Shown in pieces: positions 24,201-36,200 of a stretch of 64,000 bases of DNA. Position 1 is the first letter of the stretch; the number at the start of each line of letters is the position of its first letter. The stretch is from Cyclina sinensis (taxonomy: Eukaryota > Mollusca > Bivalvia > Venerida > Veneridae). The translations under genes and the position numbers were made by a program. Location of the stretch: NCBI GenBank assembly GCA_012932295.1, contig JAAONU010000002.1:16777388-16841387 (forward strand). The letters are read 5' to 3'. The notes under the pieces were generated by a model that saw only the letters and a program-made list of their open reading frames with translations, did not search any database and had not been told where the DNA came from.

Positions 24201-27200
24201 ATGCATTAATTTAACCTAGATTCTACTGAACATATCTGTCACTATAAGGTTATAGCATTTTTCAAAACATGTTTAAGTTAATACTTTTCTGCATAGTAGC
24301 CACCCTTCGTTATTGGAGAGACAACCTGTTTTTTCTTTGACAAACATGGCACTGAAAGAAAATATTTGGAAAAATATTACAATATTAAGTTGAGCCCACA
24401 TACAATCCACTACAATGTCAGTAACCTTTTACAAAAACACAAAACCCATCGTATAGTGTTCAAAATGAACAAGATGTATAACAGTCAAGATTTATGCTGA
24501 AATCAATGTTCAGAAGTCTTGTAAATCAAGAGTAATAAAGACCCTTTCACTGCTAAGTTTAGTTACCATCCCAAGATTCTTACCATCAGATTGATACACT
24601 CTTTCGTTTAAGCACTGTTTACTTTTAGCAAGTAACAAGAGGCTTTTGACAAAATCTGGTAGTCCTGAAATTACGCTTACTTAATGTCATAAAGTTATGA
24701 AGTCAAACACTGTCTTCACTTAAGAGGCAATTACTTATACATAGTTCCAAACATCTTAATACAATGGTGAGAAACTTACGTAGTTCTTTGCAGCAGCAGA
24801 AGCAGATGATCAAGATGATGATGACAAGGACAATGAGAACAGCGAGGACGATAGCTACAATAACACCAACACCGAGACCAGCGGCTTCAGTAGTAGCACC
24901 CGCTCTAGCTGAAAGGTAAAAACTCATGAAACAAGGAGCCAAGTAGCATGCCCGCTCCAGCTGAAAGGTAAAAACTCATTAAACAAGGAGCCAAGTAGCA
25001 GTGCCCGCTCCAGCTGAAAGGTAAAAACTCATTAAACAAGGAGCCAAGTAGCAGTGCCGACTCCAGCTGAAAGGTAAAAACTCATTAAACAAGGAGCCAA
25101 GTAGCAGCGCCGACTCCAGCTGAAAGGTAAAAACTCATGAAACAACAAGCCATGCTTCTTGCAAAATATTTTTATAAAACTAGCATTTTTTATCAGATGC
25201 AAAATGAAAATGTCTCTGAAGATTTTTGTATAACTTGCACTATTTCACATGTTTCCAATCACTGTGTCCTTTATGCTTCTTACCAGTATCTTACTCATAT
25301 GTAACTTAAAAATTCAGAAAATTCACCAGTATATATAATATTGTCTGATACGTGATTTTCAAAAACGTGTTGATGAAAGGAAACGTTGTTTCCAATTACT
25401 CAAATTATGTCAAAAGAATTAAGTATGACATACGTGTTGTTCCTTCTGTGGTTGCGACAGTTGTCAGGCTTTCTGGTGCTGAAAACATCAAACACAAGAT
25501 TTTAGTAATTAAATAAATGAATACTACTGCTGTTTCAGAATAACTTCCCTTCAAGGAAATTATATTTGTATTGTAATTAATAATTTATTTAGCAAATATT
25601 ATCAGTTTTACAATTGTGAAATTTGTGAAATATTAAACAATTATTATTTTTATTTCTTGAAAAGTACTGGATTATTTCCTACAGTCTAAAGATTATGTTA
25701 GATTATATCAGTTAAGAATTAAAAAAACTTTTCTCATTTCTTTTGATAAAACTGAAATAAATTAAAATATTTCTATGCTCATTTGTATTTTATGTTATTC
25801 ATAAATAGCATTGTAATTTCAAGTGGTTTTTTTAGAATGGAGTTAGATGCCATTCAAATATTCGAGAGAAAAATGTAAATGATCTTAAAAATTGAAAATA
25901 GCCTCATTTCTGTTAACATTAAGTGTAGGTTAGCTGTTATTTCAGTTCAGAATTATCAAACACAGTCACATTTCCTCATATTTTTAGAACAAAAGAGAAC
26001 CCTTTGAAGCATCTATCAGTTATTTTACATATATATAAACTGTAAATGTTTTCATGAAAATTCAATACTTACTGACGCAGGCAGATTCAGCTGTTGACCT
26101 CTTGACCAGCTGTTGTGAGGCCTACCGTACATGCCTTACAAGATACAGAGCCAGACGTTTCATCTTGATAATATCCCACCGGACAATTTCTACATGTTCC
26201 CTGGTTAGCAGATATGCTTGGGTTTGCTGGAATTTCGTAATACTGTCCAGCACGACACTTAGCTGAAAACACAAGGTCTAAATGATCAAACACGTGACCC
26301 TATAACGTTTCACTCACTGGACGCATGTATTTCTTTTTGCTTATATTTCAATAAAAGCTTAAATGAACAATGAATATAGTCAAATTCAAATTCTGAATTG
26401 TACAGAATACAATGATTTATAAAAAATGTCATTTAAAATAAGTCAGACATGTTAAAAAGAGAGAAAACTTTGACCAAAATGTATTTTAGAGACATACCTA
26501 AAATTCAGACAGAGGATTCCATTAGCATCAAAATCATATAAATGTGAGTGAAACAGAACAAATCATTTCACAATGAAACTGTGTCAGTCAAAAACACCAT
26601 GTACAACAGATAAAACTATTTACATATTATAAGTGTTTATATACATGTACAGAGTTGTCGCTGAATAATATCTGGTTGCATAGCATTTTTTACAAATGTA
26701 CACTAGTTGAGGTTTATAAAGGTATGTTTTTCTTTATATCATTATCTTGTTTAGAGAATGGGACAATAAAATACAAATTCTGTATCATTATCATTGGTTA
26801 AGTTTAAGGTTGATTTTCCTTTCAAAGTAATTTTAAAGTTAAGCATTAACTAACCTATGCAGTAATCAACACTTGTGGCACCATCTGTAGGTGTTGTACT
26901 GCTTTGGTGACAAGCTGTACACGTTGAAACAACATTTGATAAGTCGCTTCGATATGTGCCAACAGCACATCTTTTACAGATCTTTGTTTCAAAATCATAA
27001 TATGTCCCTCTTCCACACATGACTGTAAATCAACAAGGAATGAATATTTACATGCATAATGCATACTTGTAAATAATTTGAAAGTAGACCTACAATGTAC
27101 TTATAGATTTTACAGCATAATTCAGAAATACTCTTTGAGGTTATTCAGTATGCATCTAATAAAATGACTACAACAAAGTATTATTTACTTTGTAATACAT

Positions 27201-30200
27201 GTATAGCAAACAAATGTAATGAATAACAGTGTCAGCAAAGGAAACAAAATACATCTTTATTTGTTAAATTGAAGTTGATCTTGTCTATAACTGACGTTAT
27301 TTGGGTATAATTCACATACCACATTTCCCTGAAGATACCATATATCCTTCAACACACTCGGGTATGACTGTTGCAGTAAATGTAGTAAGATCTGGTGAAA
27401 CCGTCTGAAAAGAATTGAGCTCAATCAAAACAGCTTGAAATATATGATTTTATTACGTTTATAAATGACAACCACATAAGTTCAGGTGGTATATAATTGA
27501 CTTTAGTCTTTTGTCTTTTTTTCACGTAAGACAAAAAATGGTAAATACTACTTTTTTATCATTTTACTTAAAGATAAATAACCTTATTCCAAAAGATATC
27601 TTAGAAATGTTAAACAAATAGTTTGATATACTATAATGATTGTTATAAAACCGATTTATTGCTACATTCCAAAACATAGTTATATGAGGAAGAAATGAAT
27701 GCTGACCCTATTTAAGGCATCAACGTAATCAAATGCTCCGAAGTCCCCTACTGCTATCTTAAGCAGTTGTTCTGTGGTTACATTCTCTCCCTGGTAGGTC
27801 ATTACTGGACTGAAATTATGATAATGATAAGCTATTTACCATGTCTTTTTAAAGTGCATGCATACCGTTTTATGTTTCATGTGCATCATGCTGAACTAAA
27901 ATACAGACTGTTACACACTGCAAGTCTAATAACAATAATTATTAAATAATTGACTGTCACGACTGTCAGTGCTGACAGACTGAAATCCATATCTGAGTGT
28001 TTGTATCTTAGGCCGACAAAGGACTGATAACCATATCTGAGTGTTTGTATCTTAGGCCGACCAATGACTGATAACCATATCTGTTTTTGCATCTTAGGCC
28101 GACGAATGACTGATAACCATATCTGAGTGTTTGTATCTTAGGCCGACCAATGACTGATAACCATATCTGTTTTTGCATCTTAGGCCGACGAATGACTGAT
28201 AACCTTATCTGTTTTTGCATCTTAGGCCGACCAATGACTGATAACCATATCTGTTTTTGCATCTAGGCCAACAAATGACTGATAACCAAATCTGAGTGTT
28301 TGTATCTTAGGCCGACCAATGACTGATAACCATATCTGTTTTTGCATCTTAGGCCGACGAATGACTGATAACCATATCTGAGTGTCTGCATCTTAGGCCG
28401 ACGAATGACTGATAACCATATCAGAGTGTTTGTATCTTAGGCTGACGAATGACTGATAACCATATCTAAGTGTTTGCATCTTAGGCCGACGAATGACTGA
28501 TAACCATATCTGATTGTAAAAAAAATGCAAAATACTTTTAGACTGGTAATTGCATATGGCTGTCTGTTAAGACTGTCAAACTCTATAATACTGATATCCA
28601 TATCTGACTGTTTGAACATTAAGACTATCAAGTGTTGTAAGACATATAAATCCTATCTGACTGTTTGTTAAGACTATCATACAATATACTTATGACCACA
28701 TCTGACTGTTTGACAAACTGGAAAACAACATTTTCCTCTGAAATCTAAATTGCCATTAAAATGTGACAGGGTGTTATCTAATAAAGCACCTGTAAACATA
28801 CCTCAAAATACCAAAATCAACTGATATCTTTATGCTGTTCCCATCACATGAGAAAGCCGTGATCAGGACATTGAAGCAGCTGTCACCACATAAGGCACTG
28901 TTGGTATGTTGACTGTTAAACTCATTTAATTTGTCAAGTACAAATGCACTGTAATCTTCCCTGATGTCCTCACAACTACGGCTGCTTGGAAAAGCCGTCA
29001 ACTCCAATGTCACCTTCTGAGTAATATCAGTTGTAGCTAGTTTGAAAAAGGACAGTGACAATGATAATTGATTAAATTGATTTCATTGATAAAAGCTTCA
29101 CTTGCATAAAACCATGGACTCAATATGAAACATCTGACCATGCTTGAACACATGTAAATTAAAGTTATTATATGGAGATATTTTTATAGGGACTACTAAT
29201 GTTAAAGTGCCATCATATGGTGGTTCTCTGAAAAGTCCACTGTTAGTACAGACTTATCAATTTTAGTAGCAGTATTTACCTAAAAACTTTATGATATCAA
29301 TTTGACACAACTCAGAAATAAACTGAAATTATTCTAAATTCAAAAGCAGACTGGCCTTGACTTTGACATTGTATGTCACGGTACTCAGACTAATTATACA
29401 ACTTAAACTTATTTCTCCTACTTCCTATTTAGACAGACACATAATAAGTTTTATTCGTCAGTTAAAACCATACATATTATGATGACATTTGTATACATTT
29501 TTTTTCATCTAGTAGTAAACAGGAATATCAGAAAGCAGATATATTTGCTAAAAGAGCACCACTTGTTGTTTCATACAAACAATACACGCTTTTTAAAATG
29601 GAAAAAAAAGATATATAAACTACATTTACATTCAAAATTACAGCATTAATTAATGTATATTAAATTTTGTAGATATATTTGTAGACAAAATAATAAAAGA
29701 GTTGATTAGATAGTCCAGTATACCAGCACATTCAGGGAATATATAGCGGGTATATTTCACTTCTTCATCCCACATGCCGTACATGCTACACGTCTGATAG
29801 AGGGACACACTTCCTGTCAATGCCTGATTGGCTTGGACAAGTACCACGGCAACGCTGTCCACCTTGTACCAGGGCATCACAGTTCTGTTCATCAACACAG
29901 CCAACAGTCTTGAAACAAGAACAAAAAATTATACTTCCGTTTAGTGTAATATCTAAAACTGTAGTTTATATATGTCAAATGAAAAGATAAAAAGTCATTT
30001 GAATTAAGGAAGTTCCACTTCAAATTGATATATATATAATTTGGCAAATATTTACTTGATGCTTAATACTCTGCATGTTATAAGCAGCTAAGATTTATTT
30101 TTAAGTAAAGTACTCTTGTTCATCTTTTCATGTAAGGCACATTCATGACAATGCACTAAAGCTCTCTATTTCTTCTCTGTCTATTTTAGTTTATTTATCA

Positions 30201-33200
30201 GTTGCCCATATGAATGATGTTCCCTGCAGAGTTTGTTATTTAATGTTGTCGGGGATAGTGCAAGATACAGGAAGCATTCCATTCCAGTGACACTCCAGGT
30301 TCTTTTGCATGCTCAGTGTGCAGCACTGATATATCAGGACCTTGGTTTAACATCTCATCCGAAAGAAAATCAGTAATTTTAGTGGAGAAGAGGGGGATCG
30401 ATCTTGCGACCACTGGGTTACCAGTCCAGCGCATTACCACTGAACAACAGATCTGCTCCAAATCCACACTAAAGCAGAGCGTTTCATGCTTTATATACTC
30501 ATAGTGCTGTAACATATTCATGACAGGACTATTGTCAAAACCTCTACAGCTACATGTATTAGAGACAATTTTAAATGCCAAGTTCTTTTTTGGTTTTTGA
30601 TATGATTATCTGTGAAAATGTATAATGCAGACAAAATAGCCATCATTAAAGAAATTTTGTTGAATGCAATTTTTAAAGAGGATAGCGAGAAAACTGCTAA
30701 GTATCTCAATAGTTAATTTGATCATACACAGTATGTCTTTACCTCTGAAGAAAAGCCTAAATGTACACACTGCGGCATCTCCTTGTGTATCAAAACCAGC
30801 ATAACTGATTCCATATACCCCGAAATCAAACAAAGAACCTTTCAAATAAGAAATCATTTATAGATTATTGAAACTCATAATAATGTCTATGTTCTAAAGC
30901 AACTTGAAAAAACAAATTATATTGACCTATTTAAGTATTTTGTAACAGGGTGTAGTCTTGTAACCTAAATAATTAATAGCTTTTAAACTTTGCCAAAATG
31001 ACTTCCTGTATCAATAAAATTGAAACAGATTTGAAACATCAGCTAAAATCTTGAACCGGTATGGTATTTTAGTAGAAATTACTTACAGTCAAGACTGAAT
31101 TTGAAGATAAACAAAATTATTTAATATAAATAAAAATTTTAAAAATAGTATATTAAAACCAATTAACTACAGTCAAAATGCATTTGTAGGGTTTTTAAAT
31201 GTTTGGAGCTAATTCATTTGAAAAAAAAGTTGAGAATTATCACTTAAACCTTCTGACATCAGTTTTCAGAACAAATAAAGTGAAGTACCTCCTGTTTGGT
31301 AATTGCTTATCACTGTTGTTGAACCACTGAATACTGGAATTGTCCAGTTTGGTCTTGCTGTGCGCTCTGAGACAATAAATGTATCCATAGGACAACTGCT
31401 AACTTCCGGTGCATCTGCAGCTAAAATTTAAATATGGACTCAATAATCTGGAGGTCGCTGTTTCGAATCCCAAAAAGGGTGATATTCTCTACTGACTTTT
31501 CGAATCCCAACAGGGGTGATATTCTCTACTGACTTTTCGAATCCCAACAGGGGTGATATTCTCTACTAACTTTTAACATTCCATTCTTTCATTGCAATTA
31601 CTAGTTCAACTCCAGGAAGCAACCATTGAGCAGGATCAATATAAATAATAAAAAAACTTATTTCCAAATCAATGTAAACTAAACAGATTTAAGCAATGTT
31701 TAAAAAAAATTACTTTATTCTTTGTTTTGCTTTCATAGTGTATGTTATTAAAATAATGTATCTATTTTTTCCAAGAATTTTTCAAATCCACTTATACACC
31801 AGTCTAAAAACAACTTGAGTGAATTTAAGAACTTTATGTTGTATATTTTAGGTTGACATTGTTTATGAGAGGTATTCTAAGTTTTGAAAATGTCGATGAA
31901 TATAGAAGGCAGAATAGAAATCTATGCACATGGCAATATTTTCAGATGTGTAAATATTAGCAAATCTTTACACAGAATAATAACTTTAGGATAAGAGGAT
32001 AAGAGAAACTAAATAAGTATTTTTTCTACAACACAAAATATAACATTTACATTTATTATACCTTACGTAAACTGCCAATACTAAATTCCCATAGGCGATC
32101 GGGCTTTTAAAACTAATGTTACATTTTGGATTAGCTCAGAGGGTAACATTTTTTTTTCAAAAACCCTCCGGGTGTTATTGTTTTTTTTGCACACCCTGCA
32201 GAAAATTCAAGTGTCTGATGACGTCGAAGACGCTTATTGAATATATTGACTGTAAGCGTTTAGCTGAGTTTGATTCGACTCGTTACCAAACGAAAACAGT
32301 CCTAAGGTATATATAACATGATCACATGTATGGTTCGGTATAATAAAATAAATAACACACATCAGCGAGGATGATAGAGGATACTGACAACCCTCAAAAA
32401 AAATAACACCCTCGGCTGTCGCCTCGGGTGTTATTGTTTTTTCGGGATGTCAATATCCTCTATCACCCTCGCTGATGTGTGTTATTTATATAATGGCAAA
32501 TTTCAAATGTAAATAAACAGCATTACATCTATCTATCACACATACCTGCATCAAGTGTTTTACAAGCTGTATCACTGGGAAGACATTTGTTGGTATCAAT
32601 ACTAAGTTCACTGTTATAATCTAGTGGATACATAATCATTGTTGTTCTCTCTGGATACAGCAGGAGGTCAGAAGGTTGCAAAGATCTGTACAGTATACAG
32701 AAAGTATCTTGTACAGTATACAGAAAGTATCTTGTACAGTATAACAAAGTATCTTGTACAGTATAACAAAGTATCGTGTACAGTATAACAAAGTATCGTG
32801 TACAGTATAACAAAGTATCTTGTACAGTATAACAAAGTATCTTGTTAATGTACAAAGTGTCTTTCACAGTAAAACAAAGTGCCGTTCTGTGTTTTGTTTC
32901 AGTCAGAATAGCTTTATTCTATCACAGTAATGTACATGAAATATCCAAACATGCTTTGATTATCAGTGTGTACTATAAACTAAAAGTTTCCCATACAAAC
33001 ATGTCACACTGCAAAACAGTTCAAGTATGAGCTGAACTGGAGTTTTAAAAGGCACAGTCAATGACAAATTTCCACTTGACCTGAATTTAAACGTCTCATA
33101 AATGGAGAAAATTATTATTAATAACAAAATAAATGTGTCTACATTTGATAATTTGTAATTCCATCTGTTTCTAACTCTTGATGAATAGATCTTTAATTTC

Positions 33201-36200
33201 TCCTATAACTGCCATTAGCTGAAAGATAGCTAAAGACACTTCAAAAACAAATACATCCAGTTAATAGCATGTAGAAATACAAATTGAACTCACCTTGAGT
33301 ATAGCTGTGAAATCATGCTTGAGGTCAGCTCAGACCCAACAACATAAACCTTGCTCACACGACCCTCGAAACTATTCTCGGGGTCAGTAGAACCAACTAC
33401 TGGGTCAAAATCACTGAATACTAGAAATCCACTGAAATATTGGAAGGAAATGTACAAAAGTATGATGACAAAAACTGTATAAACTCAAATGATACCACAT
33501 ATTTTGTCAGAAATAGTAATGAAAAATGATGACAGAAAGAAAAACCAGCAGATGCTTTAGAGAAGAATCATTTTATGATATACAACATAAAATTTAAAAA
33601 ATCAGTGTGGCATTTTAAAAGTAACATTTTTTTATATAGAAAGTAAAATACAGAAAATAAATTGTAAGATATGCTAGGTCTTGAAACATCATGCTTAAGT
33701 CCCTGTTATAAACAAAATCTATGTTAATTTCCAGTTTTAACTAATGATCTAAATTCAAGTTTAATCAAGAATTGACTACATAACAAAATGTACTGCAAAA
33801 ATATCACCGTCAAATTTGTTTATTCAAACACTAAAATGGCCAGCAATTATCTCTTATGCAAAAACAAATTTCATCTTTTTTTTTATTTGTTCATTCAAAC
33901 ACCAAAATATTCAGCAATAATCCTATATGCAAAAATATCTTTATCAGTTTTGTTCGTTCAAACAAAAATGCCAGCAGTATACCATATGCAAAAATATTGT
34001 CATCAAATTTGTTCATTCAAATAACAAAATAGCAAGCAATTATCTCATATGTCAGAAAAAAATGAACGATCAGATATGTGCAATATTAAGAGAAAGAATG
34101 CCAAATACAAAAATATTACCTCTGTAACAAAAAGGTCATAGTTCTATTAAGTTTGTATCTAATATAACAGGTTCTTTTCAGGTGTTGATATTTCCAACCA
34201 AAGTCAAAACACCTGGGTGTCAACAGTCTGACTAACATATATCTAATTTGTGTCTTAACTTGCATAAGTTTTGTTTCCATTACTTGAAGATACTGGTGGA
34301 GGAATGGAGTTAGGTTTGAAATAATTGTGAATTCTCTTAGTTTTAGACTTCAAAACCCCAAATCCAAATCAAGCTTCTATGCCATGATTGTTCTATCATT
34401 ATGTATTAAGGCACATACTGGTTTTTTCTACATTATAGACACAGTCAGGTCAGTGTTCATGTACTTAGACAAAAAGTCTTGCAAACATTTTGAATTCTTA
34501 TATTTTTATGATTCTGTCACTAATTAGCATTTCAGTTTTGAATGTTTATGGGTTTTGCACCAAAATAAGAAAAACACTGCATGGAAATTTTTTTTCCACA
34601 TATGATACTAAGCATTACAACCTGACTTTTACCTCTACATTCCTGCTTTCCTATGACATAGAGTTCATCAATCAAAGAAATAAATTTGTGTCAAAACTAA
34701 CATTGAATTTAATATACTGTACAACTTTTGAAAGCAAATCTTGATCTGCCATCATGCATGTCACTTGATAATGGTTAAGAGAAAATTAACAAAATGTTAA
34801 TTTTTTTCATGTTTCAGCATTTAAGTTTTTAACTTTTTTCATAAGCCCAAAAAAAGCAAAACATTTTCCAAAAGTTTATACATACACTGCTAAAATAAAC
34901 ATTGGTGGTTACTAATATGACAGTGGAAGTAACACTGCATTAAAACTTCTTCAAACTCAATGCAGAGTTGCTGCCCTTATCAGAGAAGTTAGGCAGCTAT
35001 TGTGTGTAATGGCTCATGAATAGCAAAAGTGTGAAAAGTCATGAAAATAAACTGACTGTCATATAATACCATGATTGGGTGATGAAGCTAGCCTTCAAAA
35101 ACATGGAACTCAACCAGATTATGTAAAAACAGTAATATGTATTGACTTCTTCTCTAGTTTCTACTCAATCAACCTGAATTCTTTTGAAACTATATATATA
35201 CTGATGTTACTGTTTATCTAACTAGACATTGCGACTAAATTGATAGACTAGGAGAAGCGTAGCATGCAAGCTATGTATCTATACAACTGACTATGGTACA
35301 CATCTCACCTTAACTGTGACAGAGTCTATTTTTACACTGAGATGTTTTAGTCCACAATTGAGATTCAAAATAGAAACTTGCAATAATGTAATTGTTTCCA
35401 AACTCATTGTGTTGTCTTAAACTCATCTTTTAGCCTAAGATTCACTAATCACATCATTTAAGTCACTGAATTTCTTGAAAAGTTCAACACAATATTTTAT
35501 AACTTTTATCAGTTTTTAATTTTTTTTGGACAAAAATTAATTTGTAGTAGATTTAGAAGAAAATAGATGTTGAATGGAACATATAAGTTTCTTGAACTGC
35601 AAAATTACTATAGTGTTAGACGCTTTCATTCTCCATGTACTATCAAACTGCCCCTTTTCATCCCTATATGGCAGTAAAATGTTGATTGTAAAATGCTTTT
35701 TGGGTAAGCTGGAAATGAACTCTGTCACAGTCAAGGTGAATATGGAAACATTTCTTCAACTTACACTGAAATTTCTTCGCTGTAATTTATCATTATAAAA
35801 CAGGTAAATTTTAGATAAGACTAAAATGTGAATATTAGCATTTACCAAACTTGCAGCATTTTATGCCTTTGAGACCAGTGCATTCAATGACTGACCTGCA
35901 CATTTATGAAGTCAAAGCTAACCATGTTCTATATAATTATACTGCTCATTATCTGCTACATATAATTCATATTTAAGTGAAAACACAACAAAAAGTGACA
36001 ACTGTTTCTATTTTAACTGAATGACAGACCAGGCCATCTAAGAAATGTAGCTTATCGTAAGGATAAGATGAATCCCTTCTTTTGTGTTTAAATTTTATAT
36101 AATAGTACTGTTTTCAGTTGCCATTCTAATTTATCATGGTTCTGTTAAATGAATATGTCAAAGAAAAGTGATCAAGGGGGACAACTACTAGTTACCACTA

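Larger units (their letters stand above)
16025..25930. repeat. Right copy of the ~10-kb segmental duplication
   Basis: Partner of 1,950-12,870. It contains the intact tail exons 43-49 of the giant receptor, so it is probably the parental side. It carries a SINE insertion (21,272-21,690) and an 85-bp insertion near 19,540 that the left copy lacks. Confidence 0.8.

Noticed and set aside
27985..28515. CRISPR-like regularly spaced repeat
   Set aside because: Units are directly adjacent with no unique spacers, and the DNA is eukaryotic; it is a minisatellite.
32529..32867. 112-codon minus frame with repeated [13 protein letters not shown] units
   Set aside because: Only its last third is real (exon 34); the rest is read-through of the 22-bp minisatellite.
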